Shown piece by piece: positions 1 to 7,548 of a stretch of 25,669 nt of DNA (positions are counted from its first letter, which is position 1; the number at the start of each line of letters is the position of its first letter). This DNA is from Chloroflexota bacterium (GTDB taxonomy: Bacteria > Chloroflexota > FW602-bin22 > JACPRP01), in the NCBI GenBank assembly GCA_016210495.1, contig JACQUC010000266.1, positions 1-25,669 of the forward strand, written 5' to 3'. The notes beneath the pieces are model-generated. The model worked only from the letters and a program-made list of their open reading frames with translations. It searched no databases and was not told the DNA's origin. The position numbers and the translations under genes are program-made.

Positions 1-44
1 AGTAACGTGTTGGGCTGAGCATCAGCCCCGACCAAGGCTGTCAA
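1..44 (-). CDS. possible 5' end of a gene running off the left edge
   Basis: On the minus strand an AAGGAGGTG Shine-Dalgarno sequence (about 50-58) lies six bases before a TTG codon at 44-42, and the frame is open to the window edge (MTALVGADAQPNTLL). The spacing is good and the gene would continue the minus-strand direction of the lyase upstream of it. Only 14 to 15 codons are visible, so the product cannot be named. The ribosome binding site is the main evidence. Confidence 0.3.
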   Translation of the reverse strand, partial: MTALVGADAQPNTL

Positions 45-143
45 TCTTGTCACCTCCTTGTCGACAACACATCGACGTAGCGGCTGCAAGATTTATGCCG
101 AATTATTTAGTTAACGACGATAAGCCGTGCGGCCACGGCGGTC

Positions 144-1652
144 TCAGGACAGCATGGCGTCTATCGAGCTCTCGAGCTTCTCGGACGCCTGCTTCAGGGC
201 GGCACGCAGATCGGCAACGGCGCACGTATCCCTTTCGAGGCGCTCGGCAAGCTCTGCGATCTGCTGGCGCACCTCCTCGGGATTTGTGCCCCCATAGAGT
301 GTCCTCGCCTTGATGAACTCCACCGGGTCTAGAGCCTTCCTGAGAGCATCCTCGCTCAGACCCACGGGCTTGCCCATGTACTCCAGCGCGGCCTCGTCCA
401 GGAACGCGGTGCTCACATCGCTCGGCTTTATGCCCCTTTCAGAGCTAAGCCTGACAAGGATGCCAACGATCTGATGCGCGGTCCTCCAGGGCAAGCCCTT
501 TTCTGCGACCAGGGCGCCGGCCAGCCCTGACGCCTGGGCCCAGAAGGCACCCGCACGCTCCCTCATTAGCTCCTTGTTCACCTTGAGTCCACGCATCACC
601 TCAGCCATGGACGACAGGTCGCGTGCGGCATCGTCAAGCACCACCCAAAGCGGTGTCAGGACATACCGCCGCTCCGCAATAGCCAAGCCCCTTGGCCCCT
701 TGTAAGCGTAATACGTCGTCATTAAGTTGCCGAAGGTTTGCGCTGCTGCCCCTTTGATACTCTCGAACAGCCAGGGATTCTTCTTCTGCGCCAGGATGCT
801 GCTTGTGCCACAAAAACGGTCGGGGATAGCTATCATCCCGAACTCGTCGCTGTACCAGACCTGGAGGTCGGCGGCGCACTCTGCCACGTTGTTGTGCAGT
901 ATCGTCAGCACCGAAAGAGCCTCCAGCGAAGCGTCCTGCGTTAAGACTGCGTCATTCGTGTTTCTGATGGTTTTCTCAAAGCCAAGAAGCTCCGCTACCC
1001 TAAGTCGGTTCACCGGGAAATCCGATCCTGTGAGCACGGCTGCGCCGGCGGCACTCCTGTTCGTCCGGTGGAAAAGGGCCTCCAACCTTTCGAAGTCTCG
1101 TTCCAGGGCGCTGGCGTAGGCAACCAGGCAATGGCCAAGGGTTGTGGGCTGAGCGTGTTGGCCGTGGGTATAGCCGGGCATGACCGTGTCGCGATGCTGT
1201 CCGGCCGTTTCCAGGAGCGCGCCGCGGAACTCATTCAGCCCGTCCATCAGCCGAAGCTCTTCGTCGCGCAGCCTTATTCTGAGCCCAACTTGGCCCAGAT
1301 CACCTGAGCTTCTGGCCAGGTGAATTCTTCCGCCAACTTCCTCGCCCAGTTGCCTGATAAGATACTGTTCGCCGGAGTGCTTGCCGTTTCCGGCGGCCAA
1401 CCTAACTTTCTCCACGCCCTCTTCTTCCATCTCCCTCAGCGCCGCCAGCATACTCACCGCGGCCTGCCGAGGGATCATCCCTTGCTCGGCCATCATCACA
1501 AGGTGGGCCTTGTCAAACATATGGAAAGCGTACAAAAGAGGCAATTCGTTTTCCGAGGAATGAACCGCCACCATCTTGGGGCTTGCCTCTTCGAGCAGTC
1601 TTATGCCGGGCGCCGAAAAGCCCTCGTATTCCTCACCTTTCTGCCTTTTCAT
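144..1652 (-). CDS. argininosuccinate lyase-family enzyme (ArgH-like)
   Basis: A 502-residue member of the argininosuccinate lyase/fumarase superfamily, cytoplasmic homotetramers that remove a fumarate-type leaving group by beta-elimination. The superfamily signature is present as GTSSILAQKKNP, with the catalytic serine loop; the usual form is GSSxMPxKxNP, so the Met-Pro pair is replaced by Leu-Ala. The histidine region reads GYTHGQHAQPTTLGH, where classical ArgH has GYTHLQ-AQP. Length is slightly above the usual 460 residues of ArgH. The ATG follows AGGAGGT and overlaps the stop of the flavoprotein gene (ATGA), so the two are probably translationally coupled. It lies downstream of a peptide-type ABC importer and no other arginine gene is nearby. 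The altered signature suggests a paralogue acting on an imported amino acid or N-substituted aspartate rather than housekeeping ArgH. Family assignment is firm; the substrate is unknown. Confidence 0.85.
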   Translation of the reverse strand: MKRQKGEEYEGFSAPGIRLLEEASPKMVAVHSSENELPLLYAFHMFDKAHLVMMAEQGMIPRQAAVSMLAALREMEEEGVEKVRLAAGNGKHSGEQYLIRQLGEEVGGRIHLARSSGDLGQVGLRIRLRDEELRLMDGLNEFRGALLETAGQHRDTVMPGYTHGQHAQPTTLGHCLVAYASALERDFERLEALFHRTNRSAAGAAVLTGSDFPVNRLRVAELLGFEKTIRNTNDAVLTQDASLEALSVLTILHNNVAECAADLQVWYSDEFGMIAIPDRFCGTSSILAQKKNPWLFESIKGAAAQTFGNLMTTYYAYKGPRGLAIAERRYVLTPLWVVLDDAARDLSSMAEVMRGLKVNKELMRERAGAFWAQASGLAGALVAEKGLPWRTAHQIVGILVRLSSERGIKPSDVSTAFLDEAALEYMGKPVGLSEDALRKALDPVEFIKARTLYGGTNPEEVRQQIAELAERLERDTCAVADLRAALKQASEKLESSIDAMLS

Positions 1653-2572
1653 GAAACCTCCTGCTCCATCAGAAACCTCTCCGCTGACACGGCTGCCATG
1701 GTGCCGTCGCCCACAGCGGCCGACACCTGTCGCGGCGAGTCACAGCGCACGTCGCCCGCCGCGTAAATGCCCGGCACCTCTGTCGCCATGCTGGCGCCGA
1801 CTACGATCTGGCCCTGATCGTCAAATGGCACGATGCCCCGCAAGAAGCTCGTATTGGGCGTGAGTCCCGCGCAGACGAGAACACCATCTACTTTGACCGT
1901 TTCTTTCCGTCCGCTCTCCACTTCGACCAACTCTATCCCCTCCACCTGGCCGTTCCCGATGATAGCCACTGCTCTGCAGCCGGAGTGGATCTCCAACTTC
2001 GGGTTGCTGAGGGCTCTGTCGCGCAGAATGGCGCTGGCCTTCAGCCTGGATGCAATGAGAACGACCTTGGACGCCAGCTTGGACATATAGAGGGCTTCCG
2101 TGACCCCGGTGTCCCCGCCGCCACACACTGCCACGACCTTCTCGGCAAACTGCCCTCCGTCACACAGGGCGCAGTTGATGACTCCCCTACCGCGCAGCGC
2201 TTTCTCGCCCGGAACGCCAAGCTCCTTGTGCTTCGACCCGGCGGCGACGATTATTGCCTTCGCCGTATAACCCCTGCCGTCGGCGCATTCTACCCATTTG
2301 GTGCTCGAAAAGAGCTCGATCCCAACCACCTCCGCCAGCTCCAGCTTCAGGCCGTACCGGGCGGCTTGTGAAACCATCTCAGTGGCGAGCCGAGCACCGG
2401 ATACCCCTTCGGAAAACCCTGGATAGTTCTCTATCCAATCCACGTTCTTGATGTACCCTCCGAGGCTCTCTTTCTCCAACAGTATGGTTCGGTGTTTGCC
2501 ACGAGCCAAATAGAGTCCCGCCGTAAGGCCGGCCGGACCGCCGCCAATGATCACTACGTCATAATCAGCCAC
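1649..2572 (-). CDS. thioredoxin reductase-like FAD/NAD(P)H oxidoreductase
   Basis: A 307-residue two-domain flavoprotein of the TrxB family, which passes electrons from NAD(P)H through FAD to a redox disulfide. The N-terminal FAD loop is VVIIGGGPAGLTAGLYLARG (residues about 6-25). The active-site pair is CALC (Cys134, Cys137; TrxB normally CATC). The nucleotide-binding loop is VCGGGDTGVTEA (about 149-160), and the C-terminal FAD motif is GIYAAGDVR. Start is GTG, seven bases after AAGGAG. It overlaps the ArgH-like gene by four bases and follows the ABC importer genes after a repeat-filled gap of about 220 bases. No thioredoxin gene is adjacent. It could be a true thioredoxin reductase or a relative acting on another partner; the intact CxxC favours disulfide chemistry. 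Confidence 0.88.
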   Translation of the reverse strand: MADYDVVIIGGGPAGLTAGLYLARGKHRTILLEKESLGGYIKNVDWIENYPGFSEGVSGARLATEMVSQAARYGLKLELAEVVGIELFSSTKWVECADGRGYTAKAIIVAAGSKHKELGVPGEKALRGRGVINCALCDGGQFAEKVVAVCGGGDTGVTEALYMSKLASKVVLIASRLKASAILRDRALSNPKLEIHSGCRAVAIIGNGQVEGIELVEVESGRKETVKVDGVLVCAGLTPNTSFLRGIVPFDDQGQIVVGASMATEVPGIYAAGDVRCDSPRQVSAAVGDGTMAAVSAERFLMEQEVS

Positions 2573-2619
2573 GTTCTAGCTCCTTGCTGCCTATCATTGC
2601 TGCCTGGAGAACGGCCCTC

Positions 2620-2645
2620 TCCGAAGGAGTCCGGAGTCCTTCGGA
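2620..2645. repeat. 26-nt near-perfect palindromic repeat, copy A
   Basis: The sequence starts TCCGAAGGAGTCCGGAGTCC and ends TTCGGA, and is almost its own reverse complement. Its reverse complement matches 7381-7406 at 25 of 26 positions. It lies in the gap between the flavoprotein and ABC ATPase genes. A mobile palindromic repeat is inferred; the family is not named. Confidence 0.6.
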
Positions 2646-2663
2646 CACCCTAACCCTCACCCA

Positions 2664-2700
2664 GTCCTTCCCTCGATCTTCCTGGCAACGAGGGAAGGAC
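2664..2700. repeat. inverted repeat with 12-bp perfect arms
   Basis: GTCCTTCCCTCG (2664-2675) is repeated in inverse as CGAGGGAAGGAC (2689-2700) around a 13-base loop. Purine-rich flanks (GAGGGAGAGGGG at about 2703-2714) pair further out with CCCTAACCCTCAC. No T-run follows on either strand, so this looks like an intergenic repeat hairpin rather than a typical terminator. Confidence 0.55.
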
Positions 2701-2780
2701 CAGAGGGAGAGGGGACAGGACGCTCGCCTCATCGGGATTGTCCCGCACCGTTGCACTAGCGTCTCAGCTTAATGCTCGTG

Positions 2781-2803
2781 GGCGGGTTCGAAACCGCCCC
2801 TAC
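2781..2803. repeat. CCCCTAC-type palindromic repeat, copy 1
   Basis: GGGCGGGTTCGAAACCGCCC followed by CTAC: a hairpin with a GCCCCTAC tail. On the minus strand its TAG (2802-2800) is the stop codon of the fused ABC ATPase gene. The same arrangement recurs at 4938, 10208, 19161 and 21463. Confidence 0.6.
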
Positions 2804-4848
2804 AGCCTGATACAGGCCGCTAAGCGGCCACCGCCGACGTCGCGCAGCGGTGGCACGTCCTGTTTGCACTCCCGTATGACCTGGGGGCAGCGCGGATGGA
2901 AATGGCACCCGGAAGGCGGGTGCAACGGACTGGGCACCTCGCCTTTCAAAACTACTCGCTCACGCTTCTCTTCCACGAATGGATCGGCGATGGGCACCGC
3001 CGAGAGCAGCGCCCTGGTGTAGGGATGCAGCGGGTTATCATAGAGCTCCGCAGAGGTCGTGAGCTCCACGATGCGACCAAGATACATCACCGCGACCCGG
3101 TCGCTCAGATGGCGCACTACCGACAGATCGTGGGAGATGAAGAGATAGGTTAACCCTGGCAGTCGCTCCTGTAACTCTTCCAGCAGCTCGATAATCTGTG
3201 CCTGGATCGAAACATCCAGGGCAGAAACCGGCTCGTCGCACACCACCAAAGATGGCTCGCAGGCCAGTGCGCGGGCCACGCCGATGCGCTGTCGCTGGCC
3301 CCCGCTGAACTCGTGGGCGACACGGTCGCCCATGCTCGGGTCCAGTTGAACCATCCGGAAAAGCTGCTCCACCCTCTCGTCGTACTCGTGCTTGTCCCTG
3401 ACCATCCTGTGAACCGTTAACGGCTCGCCGATAATGCTGGCGGCACTCTGCCGTGGATCCAATGAGCCGAAAGGATCCTGAAAGATAAGAGACATTCTCC
3501 GCCGAAAAGGCCTTATCTTGCTCTCGGGCAACTGAGAGATATCCTTTCCCTCGAACACGATCTGCCCGCCCGTGGGCTGGTATAGTCGCAGAAAGCACCT
3601 GCCAGTGGTGGTCTTGCCGCAGCCGCTCTCCCCGACCAGGCCCAGCGTTTCACCTCTCATTATTTTGAAACTGATACCGTCAACCGCCTTCACCTCGGCG
3701 ACCGTCTGCTTCATCACACCCCTGGTCACCGGGAAGTACATTTTCAGGTTATTGACCTCCGCCAGCGTATCATCGGTAGCCTGTATGTGCAGCGGCTCAG
3801 ACCTACTCGACAGCACAGGCGGGCGTGCGGCTTCAAGTCGCGTGTGAAGGGTCAGGGCAGCTTTCCTGTGCCTGGTGTCCACGTAGCAAGAGACGAAATG
3901 CTCGCCATCCACTACCCTTAGCTCGGGCCAGGGCTCTTGCTGGCACCTCTCGACGCGAAACGGACACCTGGGCAGGAAGGCACAGGTGGGCGGCATGCCG
4001 ATCAGGGCTGGTGGCATGCCCACGATAGGTAGAAGCTTTCTTTTCTGTCGCTCGTCCAGCTTGGTCACGCACTTCAGCAGACCGATGGTGTACGGATGGC
4101 TCGGATTGGCGAATATGTCCTTGCAGGCGCCGGCCTCGACAATTCGGCCGGCATACATAACATAGATGCGCTCGGCGTAGCGAGCGATGACGCCCAGGTT
4201 ATGCGTTACTACTACCAGCGAAGCTCCGAATTGCTCGACCAGATCCCTCATCAACTCCAGTAGCTGCGCCTGCGTGGTAACATCGACGGCGGTGGTCGGC
4301 TCATCAGCGATGACCATCCTGGGGTTGCAGGAGAGTGCCATAGCGATCATCACCCTCTGGCGCATGCCCCCGCTGAACTGATGGGGATAGTCGTCGATGC
4401 GGCTCTCTGGGTCCGGGATACCGACCATCTTCATCAGCTCGATTGCCCGTTTCCTTGCCGCTTGCCTGTTCGTATTGAGGTGCAACTCGACCATCTCGGT
4501 CAACTGTCGGCCGATCGTCAGGACAGGGTTGAGCGACGTCATTGGCTCCTGGAAGATCATGGCTATTTTTCCGCCACGAATAGAACGCATTTCGGGGCCG
4601 TTGGGCTTGAACTTAAGCAGGTCCTGCCCCTCGAAGATGACCTCGCCCCCAGCAATCTCCCCTGGCGGAGACGGGATCAACCGCAGCAGCGACATCTGGC
4701 TCACCGATTTGCCGCAACCGCTCTCTCCGACCATGCCCACGATTTCGTGCTCGTTGACGTGGTAGGAGACTCCGTCAACCGCTTTCACCAAGCCGTAGTC
4801 GGTCTTGAAGTATGTCTTCAGATTTCTGACATCGAGAAGAGCTGACAC
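2800..4848 (-). CDS. fused peptide ABC transporter ATPase (DppD-DppF type)
   Basis: One polypeptide of about 682 residues holding two complete ABC ATPase domains that are usually separate proteins (DppD/OppD and DppF/OppF). It powers import of oligopeptides or similar solutes. Numbered from the upstream TTG at 4860, domain 1 has Walker A GESGCGKS (about 45-52), signature FSGGMRQRV and Walker B MVIADEP. Domain 2 has Walker A GESGCGKTT (about 409-417), signature FSGGQRQRI and Walker B LVVCDEP. Each domain ends with the oligopeptide-type cysteine-containing tail (CAFLPRCPF and CHFHPRCPQ). The GTG at 4848 is preferred because GGGAG lies just upstream; TTG at 4860 has no ribosome binding site. The two permease genes lie upstream on the same strand. 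The stop codon lies in a palindromic repeat. Confidence 0.92.
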   Translation of the reverse strand: MSALLDVRNLKTYFKTDYGLVKAVDGVSYHVNEHEIVGMVGESGCGKSVSQMSLLRLIPSPPGEIAGGEVIFEGQDLLKFKPNGPEMRSIRGGKIAMIFQEPMTSLNPVLTIGRQLTEMVELHLNTNRQAARKRAIELMKMVGIPDPESRIDDYPHQFSGGMRQRVMIAMALSCNPRMVIADEPTTAVDVTTQAQLLELMRDLVEQFGASLVVVTHNLGVIARYAERIYVMYAGRIVEAGACKDIFANPSHPYTIGLLKCVTKLDERQKRKLLPIVGMPPALIGMPPTCAFLPRCPFRVERCQQEPWPELRVVDGEHFVSCYVDTRHRKAALTLHTRLEAARPPVLSSRSEPLHIQATDDTLAEVNNLKMYFPVTRGVMKQTVAEVKAVDGISFKIMRGETLGLVGESGCGKTTTGRCFLRLYQPTGGQIVFEGKDISQLPESKIRPFRRRMSLIFQDPFGSLDPRQSAASIIGEPLTVHRMVRDKHEYDERVEQLFRMVQLDPSMGDRVAHEFSGGQRQRIGVARALACEPSLVVCDEPVSALDVSIQAQIIELLEELQERLPGLTYLFISHDLSVVRHLSDRVAVMYLGRIVELTTSAELYDNPLHPYTRALLSAVPIADPFVEEKRERVVLKGEVPSPLHPPSGCHFHPRCPQVIRECKQDVPPLRDVGGGRLAACIRL

Positions 4849-4937
4849 ACTATCTCCCAAGCATCAGCGTGCCCAAAAGCTAGATAGTTATTGGTGCGAA
4901 ATGGCTGCGATGCCCCGCCCTGCCCCGGGGCAACCAC

Positions 4938-4960
4938 GTCCGCCTAAGGCGGACCCCTAC
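4938..4960. repeat. CCCCTAC-type palindromic repeat, copy 2
   Basis: GTCCGCCTAAGGCGGAC followed by CCCTAC lies in the gap between the permease and ATPase genes. The hairpin arms differ from the other copies but the CCCCTAC tail is kept. Confidence 0.5.
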
Positions 4961-4991
4961 TACGGCCTGCAATCCTGCACCAGAAACCACG

Positions 4992-5909
4992 TTAGACGAC
5001 GCCCCTAAGTCTGGGGTCGAGCGCATCTCTCAAGCCGTCACCCACTATGTTGAAGGAAAACACGACAAGCATAATAGCCACGCCAGGCGCGAAGGAAAGG
5101 ACTGGATGCGAAAGCAGATACTGATAGCCATCGTGGACCATAGCGCCCCAGGCAGCACCAGGGGGCTCGATGCCAACGCCGAGATAGCTGAGGCCGGCTT
5201 CCGCCAAGATGGCATGCCCCATCCAGAGGGTTATCTGCACGATTAGTGGCGGCAAGGAATTCGGTAGGACGTGCTGAATCATAATGCGCGCGTTACTCTC
5301 CCCCATCGCACGCAACGCAGTAATGTAATCGTTTTCCTTGACCGTGAGAACCTGGCCGCACATCAGCCTCGTAAATGAGGGGAGTAGGCCAACGCCGATG
5401 GCTAACATAACATTCCTGATCCCGCCCCCGAGTAAAGCGGCGATCACAAGGGCCAGGAGTATCGTGGGGAAGGACATCAGTGCGTCAATGAACCTCATGA
5501 TAAGCGTATAAGTCAATCCGCCGAAGTACCCAGCGATCAACCCCATAGTCATGCCAATCGAGCAGGCTATGCCAAGCGCTATGAGGCCGACCATCAGCGA
5601 AGTGCGTGACCCATAGACCAGGCGACTAAACGTATCCCTTCCAAGCGCATCAGTGCCCAGGAGGTGCTCTCGGCTCGGTTGAAGGAGGGACTTATCCAAC
5701 TGCGGCGCATAGGGGTCGTAAGGGGCTATTACGGGGGCTAGAATCGCCGTCATGATGAGCGCCAGGATGATGATGCATCCGAGGACGACCACACGCCGAC
5801 CGAACAGCACCCTGGTAAAGCGGCTAAATGCCGTGGCGGGGCGCAGGTTTTCCGTAAGCCGCGGGAGCGCAGCAGCGTCGTCCAACACGGTTCCAATCTC
5901 CCTAACCAT
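4992..5909 (-). CDS. peptide ABC transporter permease, DppC type
   Basis: About 305 residues, the second membrane subunit of the peptide/nickel-type importer. The N-terminal segment RRVVVLGCIIILALIMTAILAPVIAPYDPYAPQ (membrane span plus periplasmic DPY loop) is typical of DppC/OppC. HLLGTDALGRDTFSRLVYGSRTSL is the conserved periplasmic motif of this subunit. About six membrane spans are visible, and the EAA-type loop for contact with the ATPase reads RAMGESNARIMIQHVLPNSLPPLIV. ATG at 5909 overlaps the end of the DppB-type gene by eight bases, which suggests coupling; an upstream TTG at 5927 is also possible. Substrate cannot be read from the sequence. Confidence 0.92.
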   Translation of the reverse strand: MVREIGTVLDDAAALPRLTENLRPATAFSRFTRVLFGRRVVVLGCIIILALIMTAILAPVIAPYDPYAPQLDKSLLQPSREHLLGTDALGRDTFSRLVYGSRTSLMVGLIALGIACSIGMTMGLIAGYFGGLTYTLIMRFIDALMSFPTILLALVIAALLGGGIRNVMLAIGVGLLPSFTRLMCGQVLTVKENDYITALRAMGESNARIMIQHVLPNSLPPLIVQITLWMGHAILAEAGLSYLGVGIEPPGAAWGAMVHDGYQYLLSHPVLSFAPGVAIMLVVFSFNIVGDGLRDALDPRLRGVV

Positions 5910-6888
5910 ACCGTATTCTAGGGTCAAGCCAGCCGTAGGACAGGTCGACGACGATATTCGCCACTACCACCACTACGGCGACGACAAGGATCACGCCCTG
6001 CACGATCGCGTAATCTTGGGCAAGGATAGCATCCACGGCCAGCCTGCCCATGCCGGGCACATTGAACACGCTCTCGACGAGCACAGAGCCACCGAAGATA
6101 TTGCGGATTGTCATACCTTTCAGCGTGACAATGGGGATAAGCCCGTTTTTCAGGGCGTGTCTCAATATCACAGTCCGCTCGTTCAAACCCTTGGACCAGG
6201 CGGTGCGGATGTAATCCTGCCGGATGACCTCCAGCATGCTCGATCTGGTTTGCCGCGCGGCCGAGGCAATGCCAAAAACGGATAGGCAGATGACCGGCAT
6301 TACCGATTGCCTCGTGCTCAGCCAGAAATCGTCGAGTGGGGACGTGTAACCGAAGATTGGCAGCAACCTCAGATTGAGGCCAAACACATAAATCATCAAG
6401 ACGCCGAGCCAAAAAATGGGAACAGTTATGCCCAGATTCGCGAACACGGTCATCGTCGTGTCCAGCCATCCGCCCCGTCTCACAGCGGAGATCACGCCAA
6501 CCGGTATGCCTACAATAATGCCCAGCAAGAAGGCCAGTGCGCCCAAATGGATGGTTATGGGCAAGCTCTTGGCTACCATGCCCATCACGCCCGTGCGGTA
6601 AACCATAGAGGTTCCGAGGTTGCCACGAGCCACACCAGACACCCAGTCGATGTATTGGACAACTACTGAACGATCGAGTCCAAATTCGTGCCTGAGCGCC
6701 GCAATCCTTTCGGCGGAGGCCTTTCCCGCATCATCCCGGGTGATGAACATCAGTATCGGGTCGCCGGGCAAAAAGCGCATCACAAAGAACACGAGCAAGG
6801 TCACTATGATAACGACAATCGCGCCCTGTACGATTCGGCGAATGACATACTCTTTCAAAGGCACCTTCCTGATGAACCCTGCCGCCAT
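5902..6888 (-). CDS. peptide ABC transporter permease, DppB type
   Basis: A 328-residue first permease subunit. The N-terminus EYVIRRIVQGAIVVIIVTLLVFFVMRFLPGDPI is the usual DppB/OppB start (first span and the LPGDP motif). The EAA loop reads RTAWSKGLNERTVILRHALKNGLIPIV, and the C-terminus DLSYGWLDPRIRYG matches the family ending (YxxLDPRIRY). It is the first gene of the minus-strand transport operon (permease, permease, fused ATPase). No solute-binding protein gene lies beside it, which is unusual for this system, so the binding protein must be encoded elsewhere or beyond the left edge. No strong ribosome binding site is visible before the ATG. Confidence 0.93.
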   Translation of the reverse strand: MAAGFIRKVPLKEYVIRRIVQGAIVVIIVTLLVFFVMRFLPGDPILMFITRDDAGKASAERIAALRHEFGLDRSVVVQYIDWVSGVARGNLGTSMVYRTGVMGMVAKSLPITIHLGALAFLLGIIVGIPVGVISAVRRGGWLDTTMTVFANLGITVPIFWLGVLMIYVFGLNLRLLPIFGYTSPLDDFWLSTRQSVMPVICLSVFGIASAARQTRSSMLEVIRQDYIRTAWSKGLNERTVILRHALKNGLIPIVTLKGMTIRNIFGGSVLVESVFNVPGMGRLAVDAILAQDYAIVQGVILVVAVVVVVANIVVDLSYGWLDPRIRYG

Positions 6889-7154
6889 CGGCCCGAGGAT
6901 TCTGTAGGCTTGAACTGTTGTTAGCTCGTCGGCGAAACGTGGGCCCGAGTCTGTCTGTCAAACCAGTGAGCTACGCGCTGGGGACTTCCACCGCAGGGTG
7001 TGTTCACGCATTCTTCCCTGGCCATCGATGCGATGGAGGCAGAAGTACGACTCTAAAGGAATAAGACGAAGAGCGGGAAACCCCGTTTACGACGTGCACC
7101 CAAGGTATCATAAAAGAACTTGCGTGTCAAGAAAGCGAACTTGACATAAAAGCA
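6889..7154. other. non-coding gap between divergent transport and trp operons
   Basis: No convincing gene is seen. The stretch must carry the minus-strand promoter of the transport operon. A TTGACA on that strand lies at about 7127-7132, but I could not find a well-spaced -10 box. Confidence 0.4.
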
Positions 7155-7183
7155 TTGACATTCCGCCCATAATGCGCTAAACT
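7155..7183 (+). promoter_or_regulatory. promoter of the trp T-box leader
   Basis: TTGACA (7155-7160), 17-base spacer, TAAACT (7178-7183). Transcription would start near 7190 and give a leader of about 360 bases before trpE, the right length for a T-box. Confidence 0.6.
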
Positions 7184-7380
7184 GCGTTACAGTAGAATAG
7201 ATATATCGACTGCGAACAGGACTAGTAAGCGTCCGGCGAGGCCCAGAGAGTCGGGATTGCGGTGTGAACCGATGCCCACGCGGATGGCCGAATGGACCTG
7301 GGAGTTGCCAACCGAAAGGTCGCATGCGACCCAGTAGGCCTGGCCGGAGATGCCACCGTTAGCAAGGTAAAGGGTATCGG

Positions 7381-7406
7381 TCCGAAGGACTCCGGACTCC
7401 TCCGGA
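7381..7406. repeat. 26-nt palindromic repeat, copy B, inside the T-box
   Basis: It begins TCCGAAGGACTCCGG and matches the reverse complement of 2620-2645 with one mismatch. It lies between the stem I and antiterminator parts of the leader, so it probably extends a linker hairpin. Confidence 0.6.
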
Positions 7407-7494
7407 GAGTTCGCTCCCGTACCCCGACGAGTGAGGCTTTCTCAGGGGCGATGCCTTGTGAATGCCTAACCAGGGTGGCACCGCGGGCTATTTC

Positions 7495-7531
7495 AATCCC
7501 CGTCCCTAATCAGGACGGGGATTTTCGTTTT
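7495..7531 (+). terminator. T-box-controlled intrinsic terminator
   Basis: AATCCCCGTCC (7495-7505) pairs with GGACGGGGATT (7513-7523), 11 base pairs, followed by the T-rich tail TTTTCGTTTT. It ends 17 bases before the trpE start codon and follows directly on the T-box core. Confidence 0.92.
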
Positions 7532-7548
7532 CCAGGGGAGGTAGAAGA

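Larger units (their letters stand above)
7190..7531 (+). promoter_or_regulatory. tryptophan T-box leader
   Basis: T-box leaders bind uncharged tRNA and then favour an antiterminator over a terminator. Stem I elements are visible: CTAGTAAG, CAGAGAGTCGG and GGTGTGAACCG. The specifier loop reads GAA-TGG-ACC with TGG at 7293-7295, the tryptophan codon, which fits trpE downstream. GAGTGAGGC (about 7429-7437) precedes the T-box core CAGGGTGGCACCGCGGGC (7471-7488). A strong terminator follows at 7495-7531. I therefore read it as tRNA-Trp-controlled transcription of trpEG. A 26-nt palindromic repeat sits inside the leader at 7381-7406, within a hairpin closed by GGGTA and TACCC. Confidence 0.93.

Noticed and set aside
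2780..2803. GGGTTCGAAACC resembles a tRNA T-arm
   Set aside because: No acceptor, D-arm or anticodon arm around it; the sequence fits the CCCCTAC repeat family.
5752..6285. Plus-strand frame of 177 codons across the permease junction
   Set aside because: No motifs, no ribosome binding site, opposite two well-supported permease genes.
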